Assembly (NCBI GenBank): GCA_015488885.1
Contig: WFMW01000062.1
Span: 1-41,686 of the forward strand
Reading direction: 5' to 3'
From: Gammaproteobacteria bacterium
Lineage (GTDB): Bacteria > Pseudomonadota > Gammaproteobacteria > SZUA-229
Length of the DNA: 41,686 nt
Part shown: positions 34,621 through 41,686 of the stretch, in pieces
Layout of the letters: each line of letters opens with the position of its first letter
Position numbering within the stretch: the stretch's first letter is position 1
Position numbers and translations under genes: made by a program
The notes under the pieces: model-generated
Databases searched by the model: none
The model's input: only the letters and a program-made list of their open reading frames with translations
What the model was told of the DNA's origin: nothing

Positions 34621-35171
34621 GGACAGCTAGCTCCAGAAGTTGCCCTGACCCGCCCCGAAAGACTAATTGCCAGGTTCTTGCCAATGTTGCCAGAACGATC
34701 ATCACAAAGGCGAATATTACCTGATTGCGACCCACCACCTGTCTGTTGACTACGGCCTGAGGCAATATAGGAAACATAATTACTAACTGGAGCTGAACTG
34801 GTCGCCGTGATAGCACTGTTTAATGCAGCATGGACGCGTATCAGTGTTTCTGGCGGTGTACCAGTGGGGTTATATGCCGCATTATTATTTTCATCAGTAA
34901 AAATTATCCAGCCCTGCTCCCAGCCATTCGAGTTTGTACAACTGGTCTGGTTGGCGCTTTTACAGACAGTAACACGTACACCTCTTTTTACGGCCTCACT
35001 ACGCGCCAGATTCAATGCACCTACCAGCTCATTAACCCCTGTAGTAAGGGAGCTGTTTTTAATAAAAGCATTAAAACTGGGCACTCCGATAGCCAGTAGA
35101 ATACCGGCAATCGTCAGTGTCACCATTAACTCTATAAGCGTAAAACCTGTTTGTCTGCCCGCTTTTTTCAT
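34617..35171 (-). CDS. fimU: minor type IV pilin FimU/FimT family
   Basis: A 184-residue prepilin, leader MKKAGRQTG before FTLIELMVTLTIAGILLAIGVPSF, with the GspH/FimT-type LVGALNLARSEAVKRG following. It is the first gene of the pilus operon, divergent from ppa. In P. aeruginosa fimT precedes fimU; only one such gene is present here. Confidence 0.88.
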   Translation of the reverse strand: MKKAGRQTGFTLIELMVTLTIAGILLAIGVPSFNAFIKNSSLTTGVNELVGALNLARSEAVKRGVRVTVCKSANQTSCTNSNGWEQGWIIFTDENNNAAYNPTGTPPETLIRVHAALNSAITATSSAPVSNYVSYIASGRSQQTGGGSQSGNIRLCDDRSGNIGKNLAISLSGRVRATSGASCP

Positions 35172-35295
35172 GATTATAATTTAAGCTCAAATTTTTCTCT
35201 TTGCCATGCTAAACGGATAGAAGCGGACTTTTGACAGATAAACGGGCATTTTTTATGGTTTTTTCGGCCTTATGGCTTGCTGTGCTGAGCTAACG

Positions 35296-35326
35296 TTGAC
35301 CTCAAGGCTTCACTTCATGCTAATAT
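35296..35326 (+). promoter_or_regulatory. candidate ppa promoter
   Basis: TTGACC (35296-35301) and TAATAT (35321-35326) are 19 bases apart. The long spacer is offset by an extended -10 TGC just before TAATAT. The site lies 40 bases before the ppa start in the divergent fimU/ppa interval. Confidence 0.4.
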
Positions 35327-35350
35327 TTTAGCTTCTTCAATCATCCTTTC

Positions 35351-35376
35351 TTATGAGCCTGAATTATGAGCCTGAA
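35351..35376 (+). repeat. 13-bp tandem duplication at the ppa start codon
   Basis: TTATGAGCCTGAA occurs twice in tandem (35351-35363, 35364-35376), duplicating the start codon. The first ATG (35353) opens a short out-of-frame ORF (MSLNYEPE) that ends just past the true ATG at 35366. Confidence 0.8.
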
Positions 35377-35914
35377 TAAAGTCCAGCCCGGCAACAATCT
35401 GCCCGATGAAATCAATGTTATTATCGAAATCCCGTCACACAGTGATCCGGTGAAATACGAGGTGGATAAAGCTTCCGGGGCGATGTTTGTTGATCGCTTT
35501 ATGAGTACCGCTATGCATTATCCGGGTAATTATGGTTATATTCCGCACACGCTGTCCAAAGATGGTGATCCGGTTGATGTGATGGTGGTCACGCCGGTAC
35601 CGCTGATTACCGGTTCAGTTATTCAGTGTCGGCCGGTCGGGGTTTTAAAAATGACGGATGAATCAGGTGATGATGCCAAGATACTGGCCGTGCCCATTGA
35701 CAAACTCTGTCGGTCATTTAAAAGAGCGATAGATATCAAGGATATAGAACCTGTTCTCCTCGACCAGATTGCACATTTTTTTGAACATTATAAAGACCTT
35801 GAAGAAGGCAAATGGGTACGGGTCGATGGCTGGGCCGGTATTGATGAGGCGAAAAAGGAAATTATGTATAGCATTGAGATGTATAACAATGCACCGGTAA
35901 AACCTGAATTTTAA
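35366..35914 (+). CDS. ppa: inorganic pyrophosphatase
   Basis: A 182-residue family I soluble pyrophosphatase hydrolysing PPi to phosphate. It has [16 protein letters not shown], the [11 protein letters not shown] block, and [10 protein letters not shown] with the metal-binding Asp cluster. [12 protein letters not shown] closes the domain. No ribosome site is clear; the second of two duplicated ATGs is the only one in frame. A bidirectional terminator follows. Confidence 0.95.
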   Translation: MSLNKVQPGNNLPDEINVIIEIPSHSDPVKYEVDKASGAMFVDRFMSTAMHYPGNYGYIPHTLSKDGDPVDVMVVTPVPLITGSVIQCRPVGVLKMTDESGDDAKILAVPIDKLCRSFKRAIDIKDIEPVLLDQIAHFFEHYKDLEEGKWVRVDGWAGIDEAKKEIMYSIEMYNNAPVKPEF

Positions 35915-35949
35915 TTCCCGGAATAAGCGCCTGACTAAAATAACCAGGT

Positions 35950-35980
35950 AAAAAAAAGCCCCGAAACCGGGGCTTTTTTA
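35950..35980. terminator. bidirectional intrinsic terminator (ppa / sulfur globule gene)
   Basis: GCCCCG-AAAC-CGGGGC (35958-35973) is flanked by A8 on the left and T6 on the right, so it can stop transcripts from ppa on the plus strand and from the Gly/Tyr-rich gene on the minus strand. Confidence 0.9.
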
Positions 35981-36051
35981 TTTAAGGGGCATGCTGAACA
36001 AGTATGGTTACAATCAGGCTTGTTCAGAGATTCCTTAGTACCAATATAAGC

Positions 36052-36504
36052 CTAGCGTCGTGCAGGCGCAGCTGGTGCGGGTGCTGCCTGTGGTGCTGCA
36101 TAAGGTGCCGGGCCATAAGGTCCATAACCGGGAGCACCGTAACCGTAACCCGGGCCGCCGTAACCATAGCCTGGGCCACCGTAGCCATAACCTGGACCGC
36201 CGTAACCATAACCTGGACCGCCGTAACCGTAGCCTGGACCACCATAGCCATAACCTGGACCGCCGTAACCATAACCGGGACCATAATTATCATCGTCCAT
36301 ATTATTGTCCATTTCACGAATCCAGTAACGTGGATCCCATTCATCATACGGGTTCCAGTCATTACCCCAGCCATTACCACCAAATGGCCCCCAGTCGTTA
36401 CCATTATTACCAAACCACGATGCATTACTGGCACCTGAAACCATCAGCATGGATGCGGCAATTGCACTCAATAAAAGTTTTTTCGTCAAAAGTTTTTTCG
36501 TCAT
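36052..36504 (-). CDS. sulfur-globule-protein-like Gly/Tyr/Pro repeat protein
   Basis: A 150-residue secreted protein. A signal peptide (about 1-29, ending SGASNA) precedes an Asn/Trp/Gly-rich segment (WFGNNGNDWGPFGGNGWG) and an acidic stretch. About seven repeats of the unit GPGYGYG follow, then an Ala/Pro-rich tail. This layout is that of the sulfur globule envelope proteins of Allochromatium and relatives, which coat intracellular sulfur stores. GGAG lies 7 bases before ATG 36504; the frame extends to 36639 without support. The start encodes a tandem TKKLL duplication. Homology is by composition and layout, so another structural role is possible. Confidence 0.72.
   Translation of the reverse strand: MTKKLLTKKLLLSAIAASMLMVSGASNASWFGNNGNDWGPFGGNGWGNDWNPYDEWDPRYWIREMDNNMDDDNYGPGYGYGGPGYGYGGPGYGYGGPGYGYGGPGYGYGGPGYGYGGPGYGYGAPGYGPYGPAPYAAPQAAPAPAAPARR
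36125..36285. repeat. 21-bp tandem repeats encoding GPGYGYG
   Basis: About seven near-identical 21-base units (minus-strand codons for Gly-Pro-Gly-Tyr-Gly-Tyr-Gly) form the centre of the sulfur-globule-like gene. Variation is mostly at third codon positions. Copy number could change by slippage or recombination. Confidence 0.85.
36473..36502 (-). repeat. 15-bp tandem duplication in the signal-peptide codons
   Basis: AAAAGTTTTTTCGTC occurs twice (36473-36487, 36488-36502), giving TKKLL twice at the start of the sulfur-globule-like protein. It lengthens the basic region of the signal peptide. Confidence 0.8.
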
Positions 36505-36652
36505 TATTAGTCTCCGAAACACTATATAAAAACCATCGATTATAAACGGCACGCCACAAAAGTCCTTGCAGAATCCTGCCCTGCCACCTGTAATATTATT
36601 GTATGACACAAAAACCACTATCGCAATGACCCATATCAAGAAATATCGCGGT

Positions 36653-36991
36653 TCAAGAAATATTGTGGTTTATAAACTCGCGCAAAAAAGACAGCGGTTT
36701 TGCACCGCTAAACCGCTGTTTCTCTTCACCATTAATAAAAAGAATTACTGTGGGAAACCCGCGTACCTGATATTGTCCGGCCAGTTTCATGTTTTCCCCC
36801 TCATCCACTTCCACTCTTGCCAGTTTGAGCCTGCCATCACATTCTTCAATCAGTTTTTGCAGCAGTGGCGCAATTACTACACAGGGCGAACACCATGCGG
36901 CCCATAAATCAACAATAACCGGTATCTGGTGTGATGCCTGTAATACCTGTTCATTAAAATCGCCAAGATTAACATCAATAATATTACCCAT
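36653..36991 (-). CDS. thioredoxin-like protein
   Basis: A 112-residue single thioredoxin domain. The active site is WCSPC (about 31-35) in VDLWAAWCSPCVVIAPLLQ rather than the usual WCGPC. The cis-Pro lies in VRGFPTVILF. There is no signal peptide, so it acts in the cytoplasm as a disulfide reductase. The start was set at ATG 36991; an upstream in-frame TTG (37003) is less likely. It is divergent from the cupin gene. Confidence 0.88.
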   Translation of the reverse strand: MGNIIDVNLGDFNEQVLQASHQIPVIVDLWAAWCSPCVVIAPLLQKLIEECDGRLKLARVEVDEGENMKLAGQYQVRGFPTVILFINGEEKQRFSGAKPLSFLREFINHNIS

Positions 36992-37089
36992 ACAAAGATT
37001 CAACTCGCTAGAAAAAAAGACGTATTATAATGGTTTCCTTACTAATAATTTCGGTATAATCAGCAGGCAATTTTTAGACAGGTGACTTT

Positions 37090-37365
37090 ATGGATGCGAT
37101 TACGATTGAACACAATGTAACACCAATAAAACTTGATGTTTTATTCGTCGATGACTGGCCTGTCTGGTCCCGGGACAACGGTGAATTTGACTGGACTTAT
37201 GAGCAGAAAGAAACCTGTTATATCATCGAAGGCAAGGCCATTGTCACCCCCGAAAATGCCGATCCAATTACCATTGAAACCGGTGATATGGTGTTTTTCC
37301 CTCAGGGCTTGAAATGCCACTGGCAAATACTCGAATCGATTGAAAAAAACTATCGTCTCGGATGA
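37090..37365 (+). CDS. small cupin-domain protein
   Basis: A 91-residue single cupin (cupin_3 / DUF861 type). Two cupin motifs are seen: the region WTYEQKETCYIIEGKAIVT (about 37-55) and IETGDMVFFPQGLKCHW (about 63-79). The metal site keeps Glu and His but is not fully classical. The ATG at 37090 follows an AGGTGAC site. The small membrane-protein gene starts 10 bases after its stop. Relatives have varied or unknown functions. Confidence 0.82.
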   Translation: MDAITIEHNVTPIKLDVLFVDDWPVWSRDNGEFDWTYEQKETCYIIEGKAIVTPENADPITIETGDMVFFPQGLKCHWQILESIEKNYRLG

Positions 37366-37375
37366 GGAGCGACTT

Positions 37376-37567
37376 ATGCAAACCATGGCTGTATGGGAAC
37401 AAATTATTATTGCGGCATTGGGCCTGCTGGTTATATTTATCTTCTTTCCGGGCATTAAAGCCACCATGGCACGCAGTAAAAACGCCAAAGAAAAGCACTG
37501 GGGAACCCTGGCTTTAATCACTCTGGTTTTAATTGCTTTTGTATTATTACTAATTAGCAGCGTATGA
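37376..37567 (+). CDS. small integral membrane protein
   Basis: A 63-residue protein with two hydrophobic helices (about 8-23 and 43-61) joined by a basic loop GIKATMARSKNAKEKHW, so both termini probably face the same side. A strong GAGGAG precedes ATG 37376, which is 10 bases after the cupin stop, so the two genes form an operon. The frame extends upstream to 37340 inside the cupin gene without support. Family not recognised. Confidence 0.72.
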   Translation: MQTMAVWEQIIIAALGLLVIFIFFPGIKATMARSKNAKEKHWGTLALITLVLIAFVLLLISSV

Positions 37568-37569
37568 GC

Positions 37570-39597
37570 TTATGTGTCGTTAAATGTCGAATTTATATCC
37601 TTCCACTGCACCCAGTCTTTTCGATTCTCCACAACATATAACAGGGTGGCGACAACGCGCCTGTCATAATGCGTATCAGCCTGGGCAAACAAACTGTCCA
37701 GTACATCTTTAAGCGGTTTACCCGGACGATAGGCACGTGAACTGGCCATCGCTACAAAAGCATTTGCTACTGCAAGAATACGCGATTCCAGTAAAATCCC
37801 ATCCCCGGATACCCCCTCAGGATAACCACTTCCATCCAGAAATTCATTTTTCTGTTTAACAATATCAAGCACCGGGCCTTCAAAAGACAAGCCTTCCAGA
37901 ATATCTATTGTGTATTGATTGTTTTTTCGTAACAGTTCTGCAGATGATGTTGTCAGCGGCTCTACACTGGTAAGAATATCATTAGATATTAACAATTTTC
38001 CAACATTTGCCAATAATGCTGCCAGCGCCAGTGTATTGATTTGCGCTTGTGGCAGCTGCATTTCCCGGGCAATAGCAATAGCCACTTCACGAGTACGCTC
38101 GGAATGGTGGATGCAGTATGGGTCATGTTTATCCACCAGAGCAACCAGGGTCTGAATAATGGCTTCCATCAGTCGGTTATGCCGACCCTGTGCGTCTTTT
38201 AAATCAGTAATATCATGCAGAACATATAAATGTGAATGCTTATAATCGCCTTCCTTTAATGCCACCACGGTTATATGATAATCATAACGTTTATTATTGA
38301 TTTCCAGGCGCATCTGTTGATTACGCACATCGTCATGTTTAATTGCCAGCAAACGTCTGCTGGTATCAACATCATAAAGATGGTTCAGTGCTTTACCTTT
38401 AACATCTAAAGGATTGACCTCAAGAAAATCTGCGAGTGCCAGATTAACCATAACAAGTTTCTCATTTCTATCCAGCAGAAAAATAAGATCTCTGATATTT
38501 CCACTTACTGCATCTAACAGCGCTGTTCTTGCCATTAATCTATCGGTCATTTTTTGCAGATGAATACTGCTGGCATGTCGCCAGATAGCGATAAAACTGA
38601 TAGTAATAAAGACGATAACCAGTAACAGGATAATTAAAATAAAGTGCTGGTGAGAGCGGGCTTCACGTAACGCTTCACCCGCATTAATTTTCTGTATTAA
38701 CACCCAGTCGGTATGGTTAATTTTTCTTGAAGTAACCAGCACAGAAATATTTTTATAATCTTTTGTCAGTGCAAAACCACCGATATTATTTACCCCAAAG
38801 CTGGCCGCATTGCCGGTCTCGGTAATCGGGTGCTGATAAAAAACCCTGTAACGACCTGACAACGGGCTAATATACATGATGCTGGCTTTGTGTTTTACCA
38901 CCAGCATCGATTTATCAGTATTCGTGGTCAACCAGTGCCTGCGTAGCATTTTATACAAGGAGCGGTCGGGGTTAATTACCGCCACCACAGCACCCCGATA
39001 ATCATCAGCCTTCATCGATTGTACCGAACGCACCGGGGTTGCAATAATAAACCTTGGTTGACTGGCCTGATTGCTGTAGATTGTCGAAACGACGGTTGCC
39101 CCGGCTTCAATAGCCCGCTTTGCCTGGCGCATGACCAGTGCATCCTTACGTGGAAAATAACGGGTCGATAATAAAACATCTTTGCGATTCAAAATAGCCA
39201 GTCCATCATTGATCGTTTGTGCCCGGTTATCTGCAACAGGTTTTACCGGAGTGAACAGATCCGACGATTGTGCGGAGGCATTCAACAAATTACGCAAATA
39301 ATGCAGCTGCCCGCGTTGCGATTCAGTGATATCTGATGATTGAAACTGGTTGATTTCGGTAACGTAAATCTGTACCAGTGGATTGGCCGCCAGGGTTTGC
39401 ATCTGTTGGCTCTGTTTTTGCAGCCAGCTTTCTATACTGCGTTTCTGTGACTCGGCAATAATACCCAGTCGCTGTTCCCAGCCCTGCAAATCCCGCCGTT
39501 GCTCGACCGCAACATACCTGAACACCACCCAGACCGCAATGCCGGTAACAATTAACAGAATGATGCTGGCCACAACCGCTGCCCGATTAAATTTCAA
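37570..39597 (-). CDS. dCache-PAS-HD-GYP membrane protein with degenerate HD-GYP
   Basis: A 675-residue inner-membrane signalling protein. Helix 1 (about 8-28), a large periplasmic dCache-like sensor (about 30-315) and helix 2 (319-339) precede a cytoplasmic PAS (about 355-465) and an HD-GYP domain (about 475-665). GYP is intact (DGSGYPEG, 588-595). Of the metal ligands only H498 remains: the HD pair is A530-N531 in ALLANVGK, the HHE triplet is replaced by KQK (581-583), and the late Asp is N612 in VANAFVAM. It should not hydrolyse c-di-GMP and may act as a binding or sensory protein. It starts 56 bases after the LapG-like gene. Confidence 0.88.
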   Translation of the reverse strand: MKFNRAAVVASIILLIVTGIAVWVVFRYVAVEQRRDLQGWEQRLGIIAESQKRSIESWLQKQSQQMQTLAANPLVQIYVTEINQFQSSDITESQRGQLHYLRNLLNASAQSSDLFTPVKPVADNRAQTINDGLAILNRKDVLLSTRYFPRKDALVMRQAKRAIEAGATVVSTIYSNQASQPRFIIATPVRSVQSMKADDYRGAVVAVINPDRSLYKMLRRHWLTTNTDKSMLVVKHKASIMYISPLSGRYRVFYQHPITETGNAASFGVNNIGGFALTKDYKNISVLVTSRKINHTDWVLIQKINAGEALREARSHQHFILIILLLVIVFITISFIAIWRHASSIHLQKMTDRLMARTALLDAVSGNIRDLIFLLDRNEKLVMVNLALADFLEVNPLDVKGKALNHLYDVDTSRRLLAIKHDDVRNQQMRLEINNKRYDYHITVVALKEGDYKHSHLYVLHDITDLKDAQGRHNRLMEAIIQTLVALVDKHDPYCIHHSERTREVAIAIAREMQLPQAQINTLALAALLANVGKLLISNDILTSVEPLTTSSAELLRKNNQYTIDILEGLSFEGPVLDIVKQKNEFLDGSGYPEGVSGDGILLESRILAVANAFVAMASSRAYRPGKPLKDVLDSLFAQADTHYDRRVVATLLYVVENRKDWVQWKDINSTFNDT

Positions 39598-39653
39598 ACC
39601 ATTCTCCGCTATCTTCTTTGAATACCCTTACGCACACGATCCTTACGTATAAA

Positions 39654-40328
39654 TTATTTTGGCACATGCATCCACCAGTGATTTTCATTAAGCGAATAAA
39701 CCGGCACATAATGAAAAATCGCATGATGGGATAACACTTCTGGAATCTGGTTATCCAGAATATAAACATCGCCTGCCCGTTGTATCGACATCACTGCGTG
39801 TGCGGTACGCAAATTGGTGTCCTGCACCACCACAATACGCATTTTATTCACATCATAGCCAAGCCATTTCATCGACAGCATTTTTATAATGGCATAGTCT
39901 TCACAATCGCCACTATTTATCAGAAACTCTTTGGGCGTTGCCCAGTAATCGGCCACCCCGTAGTTTTCAATATCCAGCACATAGGCTTTTTTATTTGCAC
40001 GCCGATTAACCGCCTCAATCTGCTGTTTACGGGATAAGCCACGAATACTGTCCAGAAAAACCAGCCATTGCTTGAGATCACAACGATTAAATGCTGTCGA
40101 TGAACAGTCACGCGCCTGCGCCAGATTTTTAACATGGCGTTCAAGCACACTTAGCCATTGCGGAAACATCGACAGGTTAGACTTTTCAAATTCCTGATAA
40201 CCGAACAGGTGCAGACTATCATGACTCACAGCCCAGACATTAAAACTGGCGAGTAGTGCTATACTCACTAACAATTGTTTTTTAAAAATTCGCATTAAGC
40301 CGTATAATACGCAACTTATTTTTTTCAT
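39654..40328 (-). CDS. LapG-type periplasmic cysteine protease (BTLCP/DUF920)
   Basis: A 224-residue transglutaminase-like cysteine proteinase with catalytic C142 in SGDCEDYAI, H177 in AHAVM and D192 in ILDNQ. The flanking D141 and E143 match the calcium-binding pair of LapG. A signal peptide ends near SFNVWA; ATG 40295 (MRIFKKQLL) gives the better signal, while ATG 40328 has AAGG nearby. LapG cleaves a large surface adhesin when cyclic-di-GMP is low. The adjacent gene encodes a degenerate HD-GYP membrane protein, and the divergent neighbour an outer-membrane protein. No adhesin is in the window. Confidence 0.88.
   Translation of the reverse strand: MKKISCVLYGLMRIFKKQLLVSIALLASFNVWAVSHDSLHLFGYQEFEKSNLSMFPQWLSVLERHVKNLAQARDCSSTAFNRCDLKQWLVFLDSIRGLSRKQQIEAVNRRANKKAYVLDIENYGVADYWATPKEFLINSGDCEDYAIIKMLSMKWLGYDVNKMRIVVVQDTNLRTAHAVMSIQRAGDVYILDNQIPEVLSHHAIFHYVPVYSLNENHWWMHVPK
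40281..40308 (+). promoter_or_regulatory. promoter for the TPR/outer-membrane gene, inside lapG-like 5' end
   Basis: TTTAAA (40281-40286) and a perfect TATAAT (40303-40308) are 16 bases apart, placing transcription start near 40315, about 45 bases before the plus-strand ATG. It overlaps the possible starts of the LapG-like gene, so the divergent genes may compete. Confidence 0.5.
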
Positions 40329-40360
40329 GCAGCCTTTTTTTATGTCGACAGGTCGATAAA

Positions 40361-41686
40361 ATGAACATCTTATTTAATAATAGAATCAATAATACAATTA
40401 ATAATAGAGTCAATAATAAAATATTTTTATTCAGTTTTATTGTTGCATTTATCTTGTCTCTGAGTTCATCTGTTGCCTTCGCCCAGCAGAATACCACGAA
40501 TACCAGTACAGCTAAATCGCCAATGACCGATGCTCAAATCCAGCAATTATTTGACCTGGCAATGCAACAACGTGATAAAGGCAAAGTCTTTGCAGCGATA
40601 CAGACCTTTGAATACCTGCTTACCCGACGACCCTCACTTAACCGCGCACGCCTGGAACTGGCCGTCAGTTATGACCGTGCCAGCCGCTATGAAGCTGCTC
40701 AAAAACAGCTTAAAACCGTGCTGGACGACCCAAAAACACCAGAAAAAGTTCGCCTGGCCATACTCGCCTACCTCGGCCAGGTTAACAGTGATAAAAGCAA
40801 ACCCACCAGTCAACATCATTTATCTTACTACGCCAAAGCTGGTGTCCTTTATAATACCAATATCAACTTTGCACCTTTGCGCGGCAGTCCTGAATACCAG
40901 ATTCCTGATGGTCAGGACACATCCTCCCCCGGGCTGGATACCTTTTTCAGCATTTCTGATCGTTATTCACGCAAAAAACCGCTTAATATTGCCAGTTTAG
41001 CTACCCAGTTTCAATGGCAGAGCCAGGCATCCTGGACCGGCAATAATTACACTCGCACCAGTAAATATAATCTGAATATTTTTAGTTTAAGCACCGGCCC
41101 GGCATTTATCGCTACCGGCCACTGGCATGGTGCCATCAATGTCCAGCTGGATCAGGCCTATTTCGGTACCCGAACACTGGGCACCTTTATCTCTATCAAC
41201 CCACTAATCAGCTTTGATCTGGGTAATTATCGTAGCATTACTGTCGAAGCCTCCTATACCGACAATAATTTCTCACAATCTGCTGATAATGGCCGTGACG
41301 GCAATACCGCTTTGGCTGGAGCTGCCTGGACAAGCCTGTTTAATGGCACAAAAAATGGACTGGAAGCCGGTTTCAGACTCATCAACCAGAACGCTGATGA
41401 CGATCAGTATGGTTTTAACAGTAATGAAATATACCTGGGCGGCTTTATTGCCGCAGGTTCTGGTGCCAATATCTATATGAATGTCCATACACAGAAGTAT
41501 AATTATGATGCCCCGCCTGTTTTGAACAATTCCAATATCATTCTGCCATCACGTGATGAGCGGGAAAATCGTTTTGTTGTTGGCTATAACCGGGATATTG
41601 CCAACGGCCCCCTTAAAGACTGGACCGTAAACGCACATGCTTCATACACCCGAAATAATTCCAATGTGGATGCCTTCAGTTATGAC
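40361..41686 (+). CDS. TPR plus beta-barrel outer-membrane protein (3' end missing)
   Basis: The frame stays open from ATG 40361 to the window end (442 residues so far, no stop). A signal peptide (about 20-43, ending SVAFA) precedes a TPR-like helical region (about 60-145, with AIQTFEYLLTRRPSLNRARL). A beta-rich part then alternates aromatic and polar residues (YYAKAGVLYNTNINFAP onward), as in an outer-membrane barrel. This layout resembles the surface lipoprotein assembly modifier (Slam/DUF560) family, but I cannot confirm it. Four 12-base repeats lie in the signal-peptide codons. It is divergent from the LapG-like gene; ATG spacing is 32-65 bases depending on the lapG start. Confidence 0.75.
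   Translation, partial: MNILFNNRINNTINNRVNNKIFLFSFIVAFILSLSSSVAFAQQNTTNTSTAKSPMTDAQIQQLFDLAMQQRDKGKVFAAIQTFEYLLTRRPSLNRARLELAVSYDRASRYEAAQKQLKTVLDDPKTPEKVRLAILAYLGQVNSDKSKPTSQHHLSYYAKAGVLYNTNINFAPLRGSPEYQIPDGQDTSSPGLDTFFSISDRYSRKKPLNIASLATQFQWQSQASWTGNNYTRTSKYNLNIFSLSTGPAFIATGHWHGAINVQLDQAYFGTRTLGTFISINPLISFDLGNYRSITVEASYTDNNFSQSADNGRDGNTALAGAAWTSLFNGTKNGLEAGFRLINQNADDDQYGFNSNEIYLGGFIAAGSGANIYMNVHTQKYNYDAPPVLNNSNIILPSRDERENRFVVGYNRDIANGPLKDWTVNAHASYTRNNSNVDAFSYD
40376..40423 (+). repeat. four 12-bp repeats in the signal-peptide codons
   Basis: Units AATAATAGAATC, AATAATACAATT, AATAATAGAGTC and AATAATAAAATA lie head to tail, encoding NNRI-NNTI-NNRV-NNKI just before the hydrophobic core of the outer-membrane protein signal peptide. 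Unit number can change without shifting frame. Confidence 0.8.

Noticed and set aside
36004-36545. Long plus-strand ORFs rich in Thr/Ile or Arg/His opposite the sulfur globule gene
   Set aside because: They are frame shadows of the minus-strand tandem repeats; the minus frame has the signal peptide and ribosome site.
40530-41000. Plus-strand ORF inside the outer-membrane gene
   Set aside because: It is a shifted frame of the longer open frame from 40361, which has a signal peptide and runs past the window end.
1-41686. CRISPR array
   Set aside because: No regularly spaced repeats with unique spacers were seen; the only dense repeats are coding (36.1 kb) or short tandem duplications.

Overview
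The window reads as chromosomal DNA of a gammaproteobacterium, probably a sulfur oxidiser. The order rpsT / murJ-ribF-ileS-lspA-fkpB-ispH / pilE-pilY2-pilY1-pilX-pilW-pilV-fimU is essentially the Pseudomonas aeruginosa arrangement, with ispH and pilE convergent. A Gly/Tyr-repeat secreted protein at 36.1-36.5 kb resembles the sulfur globule envelope proteins of purple sulfur bacteria and sulfur-oxidising symbionts. The species cannot be named from the sequence.

Layout. (1) 1-51: 3' end of a CAT-anticodon tRNA, followed by a repeat-rich gap and then an accessory region, as expected for an island inserted at a tRNA 3' end. (2) 0.35-9.8 kb, minus strand: a tightly overlapping type I restriction-modification operon, half-hsdS > hsdM > hsdS > DUF4917 > Abi_2 (HEPN) > hsdR > YgjP-type metalloprotease. 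It carries two extra putative effectors between hsdS and hsdR. (3) 10.0-11.1 kb, plus strand: a divergent Xre/DUF2384-RES toxin-antitoxin pair, sharing an operator-rich promoter region with the hsd operon. (4) 11.5-14.3 kb: a broken ISL3 transposase, ParDE, an inverted-repeat element, YafNO, and a second broken parE; two 275-bp direct repeats bracket the toxin-antitoxin block. (5) 14.5-19.7 kb: mixed cargo, namely a MerB-like lyase, a lipase-fold hydrolase, a hemerythrin, a universal stress protein and a ClC transporter, with a long imperfect hairpin between the last two.

(6) 19.8-28.6 kb: housekeeping genes ubiC, rpsT (TTG start), murJ (apparent CTG start), ribF, ileS, lspA, fkpB and ispH. 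(7) 28.6-35.2 kb, minus strand: the type IV pilus minor pilin/PilY1 operon. (8) 35.4-37.6 kb: ppa, the sulfur-globule-like protein, a thioredoxin, a cupin and a small membrane protein. (9) 37.6-41.7 kb: a membrane-anchored dCache-PAS-HD-GYP protein whose metal-binding residues are mostly lost, directly downstream of a LapG-type periplasmic cysteine protease. Divergent from these is a TPR/beta-barrel outer-membrane protein cut off by the window end.

Most notable: the hsd operon with embedded HEPN and DUF4917 genes, the LapG plus degenerate HD-GYP pair (a possible analogue of LapG-LapD surface-adhesin control), the repeat-bracketed toxin-antitoxin block, and several strong unexplained palindromes. 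Function statements come from motif reading only; no database search was run.
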